A DNA stretch of 64,000 nucleotides from Methylobacterium thuringiense (GTDB lineage Bacteria > Pseudomonadota > Alphaproteobacteria > Rhizobiales > Beijerinckiaceae), in NCBI RefSeq assembly GCF_022179645.1, contig NZ_BPRA01000014.1:1-64000 (forward strand), read 5' to 3'. Shown one piece after another: positions 42,097 to 51,154 of this stretch. Made by a program: the position numbers and the translations under genes. Position 1 is the stretch's first letter, and each line of letters opens with the position of its first letter. Under the pieces are notes generated by a model. That model worked only from the letters and a program-made list of their open reading frames with translations, was not told where the DNA came from and searched no databases.

Positions 42097-44637
42097 TTAG
42101 AAATCGACTGTCGCGGATACGATGACCGTGCGCGGTGCCCCGACGGCGAGGAAGCCGCGCGCGGCCGATGCCCAGTAGGAATCATCGAAGATGTTCTCGA
42201 CGACGGCGCGCATCACCACCGGGTTGCCGTTCGCGCCCTCGAAGACGTAGCGCAGCCCCGCGTCGAACCGGGTCCAGTCCGGGACCGACTGGGTGTTGGC
42301 CTGGTTGTAGAACATGCTGCTCGTGTAGATCGCCCGCCCGGTCACGGTCAGGCCGGGAGCGAGCCACGGTGGCAGGTCGTATTCGCCGTAGAGGTTGAGC
42401 GCCGTGTCGGGGACGCCGGGCGCCGCCTTGCCGTCGAACTGGCCGCCCGCCGTCTTCACCAGCGTGGCGTCGATGAAGGTGACGCCGCCGAGCAGGCGTA
42501 TCCCGGCGAAGGGCTCTCCGGCCACGAGGAATTCGGCGCCGCGGTTGCGCTGCAGGCCGCTCACCGAGAAGCGCCGGGTCGTCGGATCGGTGAAGGCGTT
42601 CGGCTGCTCGATCTCGAACAGCGAGGCCGTCACGGCGACGGTCCCGAAATCGTACTTGGCGCCGACCTCCTTCTGCCGGCTGACGACCGGGGCGAACACC
42701 TCGTTGGCGTTGACGGCCACGGCCGGCGCGGTCGGCCCGGCATCGAGCGATTCGATGTAGTTGCCGTAGAACGAGAGGTTCTCGAAGGGCCGGACCACCA
42801 GGGCGAAGGCGGGGCTGAACCGGCTCTCGACGTAGTTCGAGGCCAGGGTGCCCTGCGTCGGCCCCGGGCGCGTGGCGTAGCTCTTCAGGTCGATCTCCTG
42901 AAACCGGCCGCCCAAGGTCAGCAGGACGCGGTCGTCGCCCAGCGACAGGGTGTCGGCCACGGCCACGCTGCGCGCGTAGAGCTCCGTGAACAGCGGCTGC
43001 CGCTCGGAGCGGGGGAAGTTGATCGTGGGGACCGAGCCGTTCGGCAGATGAATCGGGGCGTAGATGTTGGTCTGGAAGGACGGCAGGGCGAACGGGAAGA
43101 AGCCGCGCGAGTGGTTCTTGCTGACGGCCTCGACGGCCGCCACGGTGACATGATGATCGACGATGCCGGTGTAGAACTGCGAGCGCAGGCCGACTTCGCC
43201 GGTGAAGCCCTCGAGCTCGAGGGGCTGGACGGCGAGCGAGTTGAGCGCCCGGCCCGTCGTGCTCTGGACCAGATAGTTCGAAGTCAGGAAGTCCTCGTTG
43301 TAGCGGCTGACGCCGCCGGCCGCATAGAGCGTCGTGTCGGGCAGGATGTCGTACTCGACCCGGCCGGCGGCCATGTTGTAGCGGCTGTCGTTGTATTCCA
43401 GCGTGCTCGACGTGTTGCGGCGGTTGTTGGGGGCGCGCGGCACCGGGATGCCCGCCGCGACCGCGTTGAACAGCGAGGTCGGCGCCGTGATGTTCTGCGT
43501 GGAATGGTTCAAGTCGAGCGAGGCGCGCAATCCGTCGCCGCGATAGTCGAGGCCGAGCGCCGCGACGCCGACCTCGATCGCGTTCTTGTCGAGCGGCGTC
43601 GCGCCGTTGCGGTAGGCGCCGTTGAAGCGCACGCCCCATTCCTTGTAGGCGCCGAAGCGGCGGCCGAGGTCGAGATGAGTGCCGACCTGGGAATCGCTGA
43701 AATAGCTCGTGGTGATCCGCGTGAGCGGCTCGTCGAAGGCGCGCTTCGGGATGAGGTTGATGGTGCCGCCGACGCGCCCGGTGCCGCCGCTCAGGAGCGC
43801 GGTCGGGCCGAGCAGGACCTCGACCCGCTCGAGGCCTTCGGTGAAGCTGCGGCGCGCGTTGGCGATGTAGAACAGGCCGTCGAAGGCCGTGTCGACGTTG
43901 GTGACCGAGAAGCCGCGGATGAAGTACGAGTCGCGCTCGCTGTAGGGCGGGGCGTCGTTGCGCACCGACGGATTGTTCTGGATGACGTCGCCGACCGAGC
44001 GCGCCTGCTGGTCGGCGATCAGCTTCTCCGTGTAGCCCGTCGTGTTGAACGGCGTCGTCAGGACGGAGCGGTTGCCGAGGAAGCCGACGCGGGTCCCGGT
44101 TCCGACCTGGCCGCCGGCATAGGGGACGGGGGGCTGGCCCACGGTGCCGGTCCGGGGCGGCTGGCCCGCGACGGTCGCGCCGCGCGCGCCGCCCTGCCCC
44201 TGGACGTGCAGCTCTTCGAGCGTCACGGCGCCGGCCGCGGGCGCACCGAGCTGGACGTAGCGCGGGTTGACCAGGGTGATCGTCGAGGCGCCGGCCGGCT
44301 TGTGGATCAGGCCCGTGCCTTCCAAGAGCCGGGTCAGCGCGTCGATCGGGTGGAACTCGCCGTCGACCCCTTGCGTCTCCAGCGCCGCCGTCAGCTCGGT
44401 CGGGTAGACGAGCTTGACCCCGGCCTGTTCGGTGAAGGCGACGAGGCCGGTTTCCAGGGAGCCTTTCGGGATGGCGAGCCGGACGCTGCGCGTCGCGGAG
44501 ATCGGTGCGGTGCCGACGACGCCCTGCGCCTCGCCGGCCCGGGCGGCGACCGCCTGAGCCATCACCGCGACGGAGACGCCGGCCAGCGCGATCCGCGTCA
44601 TCCGGCGGTGTGAAAATCTGCGCGCACGCGTCGTCAT
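42097..44637 (-). CDS. TonB-dependent transducer/receptor with STN domain
   Basis: This 846-aa outer-membrane receptor has a signal peptide. An STN signalling domain spans about 48-125 (RLAIPKGSLETGLVAFTEQAGVKLVY), which contacts a FecR-type anti-sigma factor. The plug domain has QARSVGDVIQNNPSVR, RDSYFIRGF and GLERVEVLLGPTALLSGG. A 22-strand-type barrel ends VIVSATVDF. It imports a ferric siderophore-like ligand and signals its presence. FecR and ECF sigma genes lie upstream on the same strand. A motif shared with the fecR leader lies 76 bases before its start. The ligand cannot be read; the plug/barrel resembles ferric siderophore receptors. Confidence 0.9.
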   Translation of the reverse strand: MTTRARRFSHRRMTRIALAGVSVAVMAQAVAARAGEAQGVVGTAPISATRSVRLAIPKGSLETGLVAFTEQAGVKLVYPTELTAALETQGVDGEFHPIDALTRLLEGTGLIHKPAGASTITLVNPRYVQLGAPAAGAVTLEELHVQGQGGARGATVAGQPPRTGTVGQPPVPYAGGQVGTGTRVGFLGNRSVLTTPFNTTGYTEKLIADQQARSVGDVIQNNPSVRNDAPPYSERDSYFIRGFSVTNVDTAFDGLFYIANARRSFTEGLERVEVLLGPTALLSGGTGRVGGTINLIPKRAFDEPLTRITTSYFSDSQVGTHLDLGRRFGAYKEWGVRFNGAYRNGATPLDKNAIEVGVAALGLDYRGDGLRASLDLNHSTQNITAPTSLFNAVAAGIPVPRAPNNRRNTSSTLEYNDSRYNMAAGRVEYDILPDTTLYAAGGVSRYNEDFLTSNYLVQSTTGRALNSLAVQPLELEGFTGEVGLRSQFYTGIVDHHVTVAAVEAVSKNHSRGFFPFALPSFQTNIYAPIHLPNGSVPTINFPRSERQPLFTELYARSVAVADTLSLGDDRVLLTLGGRFQEIDLKSYATRPGPTQGTLASNYVESRFSPAFALVVRPFENLSFYGNYIESLDAGPTAPAVAVNANEVFAPVVSRQKEVGAKYDFGTVAVTASLFEIEQPNAFTDPTTRRFSVSGLQRNRGAEFLVAGEPFAGIRLLGGVTFIDATLVKTAGGQFDGKAAPGVPDTALNLYGEYDLPPWLAPGLTVTGRAIYTSSMFYNQANTQSVPDWTRFDAGLRYVFEGANGNPVVMRAVVENIFDDSYWASAARGFLAVGAPRTVIVSATVDF

Positions 44638-44713
44638 GCCAAGCCCCTGCCAAGCCCCCGGGTCGATCGAGGGGGGCGGTACGCTTCGCGCTATCCGCGC
44701 CCCTCACAAACCA

Positions 44714-44739
44714 AGATCAACGAGCGCGCCATCTCCTGA
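44714..44739 (-). promoter_or_regulatory. Shared control element, copy 1 (upstream of receptor gene)
   Basis: Read toward the receptor gene, the element is TCAGGAGAT-N7-TCGTTGATCT. All 19 fixed bases and the seven-base spacing recur in copy 2 upstream of the fecR gene. It lies 76 bases before the receptor ATG within a 427-bp gap holding no gene. The gap also has a poly-T/poly-A patch near 44754-44766. It may be a promoter for the ECF sigma factor or a regulator site. Confidence 0.6.
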
Positions 44740-45064
44740 CGTCCGATCGCCGTTTTTTTCGATTTTTCTCAGACTCCTGTGCGCCGTCGGGCGGGCGAAG
44801 GGCCGGACTCATCGCCTCTTGGTCTCAGACCGTTCCCGGTCGATCCGTTCGATGCCACGGCCCTTTCCCGGACGCCTGGAACGCAGTCGAAGGTGATCCG
44901 GGATCCAGAGAGACAAGGGCCGCGCCAGCGGCTCGCTATGAACGACGCAGACGTTTCGACGCTTCGCGACGTCCTTATGCTGGGCCCCGGATCGGGTTCC
45001 GCTGACGCTCCACCCGTCCGGGGAAGGGGGTGTGGTAAGCTGAAGGATTCGACCGGAAACGGTC

Positions 45065-46015
45065 TCACAGGGGCGATCCGACGAGGACGAGTAGGGGCGA
45101 GAGACGCCGGATGCGGACCCCCATCGTGGCCGCGATCACGTCGAGGGCGTCGTCGGTCTCGCGGGGATCGAAGACGCCGGTGACGCGCCGCTCCCCCAGC
45201 CGGCGGTCGAGGAGGACGATGCGGCCGTGACGGTAGCGGTCGAGTTCGGCCAGAACGGTCGCGAGCGACTGGCCGGCGAAGACCAACCGGCCCTCGCGCC
45301 ACGCCGTGCTGCGATCGACGTTCGCCGCGCTCACGGCCAAGGCCGCGTCGTCGCCGACGCGGACCGCCTCGCCCGCCGAGAGCATGGCGTGGCGACCCGC
45401 CGCCACGACTTCGACGCGCCCTTCCGCGACGCCCACCGGACTGTCCGCGCCATCCACGCGCACGACGAAGCGCGTGCCGACGGCGCGCGCGCTCAGGCCG
45501 CCGTGGCTGACGACGAACGGGCGCTTGGGGTCCGGCACGACATCGAAGACGGCCTCGCCGCGCAGGAGCTCGACCCCGCGTTCCGTCTCCGAAAAGTGCA
45601 GCGCGATCGCCGTGTCGGTGTTGAGGTGGACCCGGCTGCCGTCGGCCAGCGTCGCGTGCTCGATGGATCCGACACCGCTCCACAGGTCGGCGCGCAGCCG
45701 GTCGACGAGGCCGGCCTGGTAGGCCAGGGCACCCCCGAGCAGGAGCGCGACGGCGATGCCGGCGAGGGTCTTGGGCGGGCCGGGACGCGGACGCGGATCG
45801 GGCAGGCGCCCGAGCCTGCGCCACAGCGCATCCATCTCGGCATGGGCCTCCGCATGCGCCGGGTCCGCCGACCGCCAGGCCTCGAAGGCCGCCCGGTCGG
45901 CGTCGGTGGCGTCGGACGAGGAGAGCCGCGCGACCCAGCCCGCCGCCTCCTCGTCGATCGGATCCTCGATGCCCGCCGCATCGGGATCGGATTCGTCGGT
46001 GCGGGACACGGCCAT
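45065..46015 (-). CDS. FecR-family anti-sigma factor/transmembrane signal relay
   Basis: This 316-aa protein has the layout of FecR regulators. An N-terminal cytosolic domain has the DUF4880-like block EEAAGWVARLSSSDATDADRAAFEAWRSADPAHAEAH. One membrane helix lies at about 83-102 (TLAGIAVALLLGGALAYQAG). The periplasmic FecR domain follows (HATLADGSRVHLNTDTAIAL, RGEAVFDVVPDPKRPFVVS, VGTRFVVRVDG). The C-terminal STN-like part ends near LLVLVGSPL. It would relay the receptor's signal to the sigma factor encoded upstream. The chosen ATG lies 55 bases after shared element copy 2. Confidence 0.9.
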   Translation of the reverse strand: MAVSRTDESDPDAAGIEDPIDEEAAGWVARLSSSDATDADRAAFEAWRSADPAHAEAHAEMDALWRRLGRLPDPRPRPGPPKTLAGIAVALLLGGALAYQAGLVDRLRADLWSGVGSIEHATLADGSRVHLNTDTAIALHFSETERGVELLRGEAVFDVVPDPKRPFVVSHGGLSARAVGTRFVVRVDGADSPVGVAEGRVEVVAAGRHAMLSAGEAVRVGDDAALAVSAANVDRSTAWREGRLVFAGQSLATVLAELDRYRHGRIVLLDRRLGERRVTGVFDPRETDDALDVIAATMGVRIRRLSPLLVLVGSPL

Positions 46016-46070
46016 TCCCCCGGTATCTTGCTGAGCGCCGGCATGGCCCGGCGACGCCTCGCGATACCTT

Positions 46071-46096
46071 AGATCAACGAGACGCCGATCTCCTGA
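46071..46096 (-). promoter_or_regulatory. Shared control element, copy 2 (upstream of fecR)
   Basis: This copy has the same split motif, TCAGGAGAT-N7-TCGTTGATCT, as the one before the receptor gene, in the same orientation relative to its gene. It lies between the sigma-factor stop and the fecR start, 55 bases before the fecR ATG, so fecR may have its own promoter. The seven spacer bases differ between copies (GGCGCGC versus CGGCGTC), showing that only the flanking halves are kept. Confidence 0.6.
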
Positions 46097-46106
46097 TGCG
46101 GTCCGC

Positions 46107-46616
46107 TCAGAACAAAACGAGGCTGCAGCGCCGGCAATGCAGGAGCGCCTTGATGATGTGCTTCTCGACCATGTTGCGGGTGACGCCGAGGCGGAGCGCG
46201 ATCTCCCCATTCGCGAGGCCGTCGACGCGGCTGAGCAGGAACACCGCGCGGCAGCGGGGCGGCAACGCGTCGATGGCCGCGGCGAGGCGCTTCAGCTCCT
46301 GGCGGGCGATCGTGTCCCGCTCCGGGAGCGCATAGCCGTCGACGATCCCCGCCAGATCCGCATCGGTCGTCGCCGCGAACAGGGTCCGTTCGAGCCGCTG
46401 ACGGTTCCGCATGCGCAGCGCCACGTTGTGGGCGACACGAAACAGCAGGGCGGTGGGATGCTCGATATTTGTCCGCGTGAGCGCGGCGAGCATGCGCAGG
46501 TAGGTTTCCTGCGTCGCGTCGGCGGCGTCGGCCGGGTTCTCGAGCAGGCGCCGCAGGAAGCGCTGAAGCTTCAGCCCTTCGCGCCGATGCAGCGCATCGA
46601 TCGATACCCCCTCCAT
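46107..46616 (-). CDS. ECF sigma factor, FecI-like
   Basis: This 169-aa sigma factor has region 2 (QRFLRRLLENPADAADATQETYLRML ... LLFRVAHNVALRMRNRQ) and region 4 (LAAAIDALPPRCRAVFLLSRVDGLANGEIALRLGVTRNMVEKHI). The latter has the helix-turn-helix that reads the -35 element. The DATQETYLR and MVEKHI stretches fit iron-starvation (FecI) sigma factors. With the FecR-like gene next in line and the STN receptor after it, it forms a cell-surface signalling set. An inner ATG was chosen; an outer one 11 codons earlier lacks support. Expression may be iron-controlled, but no Fur/Irr box could be identified. Confidence 0.9.
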   Translation of the reverse strand: MEGVSIDALHRREGLKLQRFLRRLLENPADAADATQETYLRMLAALTRTNIEHPTALLFRVAHNVALRMRNRQRLERTLFAATTDADLAGIVDGYALPERDTIARQELKRLAAAIDALPPRCRAVFLLSRVDGLANGEIALRLGVTRNMVEKHIIKALLHCRRCSLVLF

Positions 46617-47295
46617 GACACCAGCCCTGTCCCGCGCGGATCCCAGCACGTCCCGCGATCCCCATGGACCGACCAGACAGAGGCGCAGGGATTATGCAAG
46701 CATCTCAGTGCTTTAGATGACTTCTAAGTTCTCCGCCGGAGAGCGATCAAGTCTTTGTGAACTCAACCGAAATACTCCGGTCCGTCGAAACCTATAGATT
46801 GGAATCGATCCAGTATTGGCGCCGAAAATCGTTCGCGTTGCACCTCGGCCACATATCGACGGCCGACCCGGCCCAGGCTTGCGGATCGATGCCCGTCTCG
46901 GCCCATGCCGGGGACGAAACGACTCTCCCGCGTCTCGAGCCGGTCCCGTGCCGATGGTGGCGCTCGCGCAGCAATCTCAGCCGGATCGTCATGCCGGAAT
47001 CGGCGTCCCGTACGATACTCTCCCTGCTTCCTGCCGTTGCTCGCGAGAGCTGCGGGGACGCCCAGGTTTCGGAGCCTGTCCGACGATGCGATCCCCCCTT
47101 CCGCGCCGCCGGGATCGGCCGTCTCGCGCAAGACGGGGCCGAAGCATTCCGCCGAATTGTTGCGCCCGTCCCCACGCGCACGAGAACAATGCCCCGCACC
47201 CTCGATACCGCTCTGTCGCGACCGGCATCCGTCGTGTACGCCATCCGGCGGCCCAAGGGGTGTCGGACGCATCCCGCCGATCAGTTAGAAACGGT
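46617..47295. other. Long divergent intergenic region (sigma factor / AraC regulator)
   Basis: This 679-bp gap separates the sigma-factor start from the AraC-type gene. Open frames cross it on both strands, but their translations are arginine/proline-rich and show no domain. The part at about 46680-46860 is relatively AT-rich and probably carries the divergent promoters. No copy of the shared receptor/fecR motif was found here. Confidence 0.5.
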
Positions 47296-48324
47296 ATGAC
47301 GCGTACGGGCATCCAACGGCCGGCGAGCCCCAATGAGACGTATCTCAGCAGGGCGTCGGCCGACAGCTTCGGCCTCTATCACGATCTGATCCAGTCGAGC
47401 GGAGCGACGACATCCCTCCTAGGTGAGACATTCGAGGCGACCATCGCGGCGCACCATTACGGCCGCCTGACGCTGTTCGACCGGCAGCTCATCGGTGCCG
47501 ACCACTGGCGCGACCCCGCACAGATCCGGCGCGACGGCTTCGAGCACTACTACCTGCAGGTCTTGCGCTCCGGCCGCATTGTGAGCGGTCGGAGCGGCGA
47601 GGAGCGCCGTCTGGCCCCAGGTGACGCCGTTCTCTTCGACGCGACCCAGCCGATGCGGTCCCATGTCGCCGACGCCGACTTCGTCACCGTCATCCTGGCC
47701 CGCGACCTGGTCGAGGCCGCCGCACCGGACGCGCGGGATCTGCACGGACGCATCCTGCCGAAGGGCGAAACGGGCTCGCTCGGTGAGACCGTGCTGTCGT
47801 TGATCCGGTGCGCACCGCGCTTCTCTGAGGCCCTGGCAGCCGGAGGCAGTCAGGTCATCACCAGTATGCTCGGCAAGATCCAGGGGAGATCCGAGGCGGC
47901 TTTCGACGCCGTCGTCAGCGAAAACGATCTGGAACTCGCCCGGCGCCTGAAAGCCGAATTGTTCATCGACGACAACCTCGGGTCGGATCTCAACGCCGAC
48001 ATCGTGGCCCGCAGCATCGGTGTGTCGCGCGCCTCGCTGTATCGCGCGATGCGAAGTGTCGGCGGCGTCGAAGCGGTCGTCACGCGTCGGCGCGCCGCGC
48101 GCTTGCGTTCGCTGATCCTCCGACCGGGCGACAAGAAATCCATCACCCTCATGGCACAAAGGGTCGGCTTCTCGAGCGTGAGCCACTGCTCCCGCGCGTT
48201 CAAGCAGATCTATGGACAGCCGCCGGACCAGCTTCGCGCGATCCTTCGCGACGATGCACGCGCGGCAACCCAAGCCTTGGACGCTGGGCGCATGCAGAAC
48301 TGGTACGGTGCGATGAACGACTGA
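47296..48324 (+). CDS. AraC-family transcriptional regulator
   Basis: This 342-aa regulator has an N-terminal AraC_binding_2-type sensing domain (about 40-190; DGFEHYYLQVLRSGRIVSG, LAPGDAVLFDATQPM). The C-terminal DNA-binding domain (about 235-330) has two helix-turn-helices: DIVARSIGVSRASLYRAMR and LMAQRVGFSSVSHCSRAFKQIYGQPPDQLR. The latter is the AraC signature. It is divergent from the iron-type signalling set and may control it, or may be unrelated. The effector is unknown. The ATG lacks a strong ribosome site; the start was chosen from the domain layout. Confidence 0.87.
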   Translation: MTRTGIQRPASPNETYLSRASADSFGLYHDLIQSSGATTSLLGETFEATIAAHHYGRLTLFDRQLIGADHWRDPAQIRRDGFEHYYLQVLRSGRIVSGRSGEERRLAPGDAVLFDATQPMRSHVADADFVTVILARDLVEAAAPDARDLHGRILPKGETGSLGETVLSLIRCAPRFSEALAAGGSQVITSMLGKIQGRSEAAFDAVVSENDLELARRLKAELFIDDNLGSDLNADIVARSIGVSRASLYRAMRSVGGVEAVVTRRRAARLRSLILRPGDKKSITLMAQRVGFSSVSHCSRAFKQIYGQPPDQLRAILRDDARAATQALDAGRMQNWYGAMND

Positions 48325-48451
48325 TCCATCGTCCCGCCGCGACCGTCCGATGGGAGGCGGGTGCCGGGGCGGGGCCTGAACCTTGCCGCCTTGATCCCCC
48401 CATCCATCCGGTCCATCCCCGGCCGCGCCCTCCCCCGCCGCGCGAGCCTCC

Positions 48452-49150
48452 ATGTCCTCCACTCTGAAAACGTCCTCCACCCTGAAGAAGATCGCCGTGT
48501 TCGACCTCGACGGGACGCTTGCGGACACTGCGGGCGACCTGATCGGGACGCTGAACGTGATCCTGGATCGGGAGGGGCTGGCGGCGTTGCCGCTGGAGCA
48601 GGCGCGGGACCTGCTGGGGGCAGGCGCGCGGGCGCTGATCCAGCGGGGGTTCTCGGCGGCCGGGGAAACGCTGGAGCCGGCGCGGCTCGAACGGCTGTTC
48701 CAGGACTTCCTGGAGCATTACGGGGCGCATCTCGCCGAGCGGTCGCGGCTCTATCCGGGCGTGGCCACGGCCCTCGACCGGCTGGAGGCGGAGGGATTCC
48801 TGCTCGCCGTCTGTACCAACAAGGTCGAGCGCCACGCCGTCGACCTGCTCGGCGCGCTCGGCCTCGGGCACCGCTTCGCGGCGATCGTCGGCAAGGACAC
48901 GTTCGCGTATTCGAAGCCAGACCCGCGCCACATCACCGGCACCGTCGAACGGGCCGGGGGCGATCCGGCCCGCGCGGTGATGGTCGGAGATTCACGCGCC
49001 GACGTCGACGCGGCCAAGGCGGCCGGCATTCCGGTGGTGGGCGTGAGCTTCGGCTACACGGCGATCCCGATGCGCGACCTCGCCCCCGACCGCATCATCG
49101 ACCATTTCGACGCATTGCCGGCGGCGGTGGCAGACCTCGTGCCGGCCTGA
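48452..49150 (+). CDS. gph: Phosphoglycolate phosphatase (HAD superfamily)
   Basis: This 232-aa haloacid-dehalogenase hydrolase has motif I FDLDGTLADT (D18 nucleophile, D20). Motif II is LAVCTNK, motif III lies around the lysine of AYSKPDP, and motif IV is VMVGDSRADVDAA. It dephosphorylates 2-phosphoglycolate, a product of DNA repair and of oxygenase side reactions. The first 13 codons contain an imperfect tandem repeat, SSTLKT-SSTLKK, matching an 18-base duplication. The true start could be just before KKIAVFDLDG. Specificity for phosphoglycolate rather than another sugar phosphate is from family similarity only. Confidence 0.85.
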   Translation: MSSTLKTSSTLKKIAVFDLDGTLADTAGDLIGTLNVILDREGLAALPLEQARDLLGAGARALIQRGFSAAGETLEPARLERLFQDFLEHYGAHLAERSRLYPGVATALDRLEAEGFLLAVCTNKVERHAVDLLGALGLGHRFAAIVGKDTFAYSKPDPRHITGTVERAGGDPARAVMVGDSRADVDAAKAAGIPVVGVSFGYTAIPMRDLAPDRIIDHFDALPAAVADLVPA

Positions 49151-49243
49151 CCCGGCCCCGACGACGTCGGCAAGCGCGACCCCGCGCCGCTGCCGATGCA
49201 GCGGACGATCCCGGAGGCGAAGCTGAAAGGATCACGTAGAAAA

Positions 49244-49318
49244 TGGTGGACGGTGCAGGGATCGAACCTGCGACCTTTCCCGTGTGAAGGGAACGCACTA
49301 CCGCTGTGCTAACCGTCC
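49244..49318 (-). tRNA. tRNA-Val (CAC anticodon)
   Basis: The minus strand folds into a full cloverleaf with acceptor GGACGGT/ACCGTCC, D arm GCAC-AGCGGTA-GTGC and anticodon arm TTCCC-TTCACAC-GGGAA. The T arm is GCAGG-TTCGATC-CCTGC, and CCA is encoded. Anticodon CAC reads GUG valine codons. It is 75 bases long, alone, and opposite in direction to gltX and gph. Confidence 0.97.
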
Positions 49319-49528
49319 ATGCCGGCCGTGGCGTCGCCCGGAGCGCTGCCCGGCGAACGCTGCGCTTCTAGGGCCGGGCATCGAGTTCCGTCAAGACTGG
49401 CCATGGACGGCATGCGCGGCCGGTTCATGCTGACCGTGGCGTACGGGCCGACGCATACCGTGTCTATCCAAGGCAGCATCGGGCGGCCCCCTTCGCAGGG
49501 GCGGCCAAACCCGTTAGGCGTGGCGGCC

Positions 49529-50875
49529 ATGACCACCCCCCTCGTCCGCTTCGCGCCCTCGCCGACGGGCTTCCTCCATATCGGCAACGCCCGGCCGGCG
49601 CTGCTGAATTTCCTGTTTGCCCGCAAGACCTTGGGCCGGTTCCTGCTGCGCCTCGACGACACCGACCGCGCGCGCTCGACGGCGGCGTTCGCCCAGGCGA
49701 TCCAGGAGGACCTGGCCTGGCTCGGCATCGTGCCCGACCTGTTCGCCCGGCAGAGCGAGCGCACGCCAAGTCACGACGCCGCCAAAGAAAAACTGATCGC
49801 GCAGGGTCGTCTCTACCCCTGCTACGAGACCGCCGAAGAGCTCGATCGCCGCCGCAAACGCCAGCTCGGCCGCGGCCTCCCGCCGATCTACGACCGCGCC
49901 GCGCTCGCGCTCTCGGATGCCGAAAAATCCGCCCTGGAGGCCGAGGGCCGCCGCCCGCACTGGCGGTTCAAGCTCGACCCCGTCGTCGTAGCCTGGACCG
50001 ATCTCGTCCGCGGCGAGAGCCACGTCGACTGCGCCTCCCTCTCCGATCCCGTCCTGATCCGCGAGGACGGCAGCGCGCTCTACACCCTCCCCTCGGTGGT
50101 CGACGATGCCGAGATGGGCGTGACGCACATCATCCGCGGCGAGGATCACGTCACCAATACCGGCGTACAAGTTCAGCTTTTCCAGGCACTTGGCTATCCC
50201 GTGCCGGTCTTTGCGCATCACAACCTGCTTACCACTGCGGATGGCGAGGGCCTGTCGAAACGCCTCGGCCACCTCTCGCTGCGGGGGCTGCGCGAAGCCG
50301 GCTACGAACCGGCCTCGGTCGCAGCGCTCGCCGCGCTGACGGGCACCTCCGAGGCGGTGCGGCCGGTGGCCTCCCTCGACTACCTCGCGAGCCTCGTCGA
50401 TCTCGGCCGGATCTCGCGGGCGCCGGCAAAGTTCGACCCGGCCGAACTCGACGGCATCAACGCACAACTCGTCCACGCCATGCCCTTCGCGGAGGCGCGG
50501 GACCGGCTCATCGCCATGGAAGTTCCTGAAGAGACGTCGGAATCCTTCTGGGAGGCGGTGAAGGCGAACCTCGTCAAGGTCGGCGATGCGGCCCTATGGT
50601 GGCGCATCGTCGCCGGGCCGGTGAGCCCGGTGATTTCGGATCCGGATTTCGCGGCGAAGGCGCTCGCGCTGCTGCCGGAGGGCGCCTTCGATGGCGGAAC
50701 CTGGAAGAGCTGGACCGAGGCGGTCAAGCGCGAGACGGGAGCCAAGGGCCGCGCGCTGTTCATGCCGCTGCGTCAAGCGCTTACGGGACTCGACCATGGC
50801 CCGGATCTCGCGCGCCTGCTGCCGCTGATCGGGCGCGGGCGGGCGGCACGGCGGCTTGCCGGTGAGGCGGCGTGA
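49529..50875 (+). CDS. gltX: Glutamate-tRNA ligase
   Basis: This 448-aa class I aminoacyl-tRNA synthetase charges tRNA-Glu. The HIGH-type motif is [16 protein letters not shown] at the N-terminus and the KMSKS-type motif is [15 protein letters not shown]. The family's [27 protein letters not shown] is intact. Cysteines suited to a zinc site are not evident. Alphaproteobacteria often carry two GltX copies, one able to mischarge tRNA-Gln for the GatCAB route; which one this is cannot be told. The ATG was chosen because the fold begins there. It is followed by a terminator-like hairpin. Confidence 0.93.
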   Translation: MTTPLVRFAPSPTGFLHIGNARPALLNFLFARKTLGRFLLRLDDTDRARSTAAFAQAIQEDLAWLGIVPDLFARQSERTPSHDAAKEKLIAQGRLYPCYETAEELDRRRKRQLGRGLPPIYDRAALALSDAEKSALEAEGRRPHWRFKLDPVVVAWTDLVRGESHVDCASLSDPVLIREDGSALYTLPSVVDDAEMGVTHIIRGEDHVTNTGVQVQLFQALGYPVPVFAHHNLLTTADGEGLSKRLGHLSLRGLREAGYEPASVAALAALTGTSEAVRPVASLDYLASLVDLGRISRAPAKFDPAELDGINAQLVHAMPFAEARDRLIAMEVPEETSESFWEAVKANLVKVGDAALWWRIVAGPVSPVISDPDFAAKALALLPEGAFDGGTWKSWTEAVKRETGAKGRALFMPLRQALTGLDHGPDLARLLPLIGRGRAARRLAGEAA

Positions 50876-50877
50876 TC

Positions 50878-50903
50878 TGGCGCACATGTACGGAACGGCG
50901 CCA
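50878..50903 (+). terminator. Terminator-like hairpin after gltX
   Basis: The stem TGGCGC/GCGCCA with a 14-base loop begins two bases after the gltX stop. It is followed by a T-rich stretch (CATTGTTCTTTTTATAAA). The stem is short and the T run not immediate, so it is a moderate candidate. The remaining gap to 51154 is AT-rich in its first part and presumably holds the next gene's promoter. Confidence 0.45.
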
Positions 50904-51154
50904 TCATTGTTCTTTTTATAAAACGATTTTTCGAATCTTCTTCTCCGTATGACCGCATCTGAGAGAATGATCGAGCGGCCGCCGACCCGGCTTCTGCAGC
51001 TTCGTTTGTCACGGCAGCCGCTGTATTGTGCTAGCCAACGGCACCGCAGTGGATCCGTGCTTTACGGGCCCTTCGGTCGTTCGTTATAGAGAACGAATTG
51101 GTTGTGCCGCCCGGTGCCGGGCGGCGCGCGTAGTCCGTTCCGGAGTCTGTCATC

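Noticed and set aside
46757-47299. Several overlapping frames in the gap before the AraC-type gene
   Set aside because: Translations are Arg/Pro/Ser-rich on both strands with no ribosome site or domain; treated as non-coding.
50906-51040. Sigma-70-like promoter before the FAD/NAD(P) protein gene
   Set aside because: TTGTCA and TATTGT can be picked out, but their spacing is only 12 bases, too short for a promoter.
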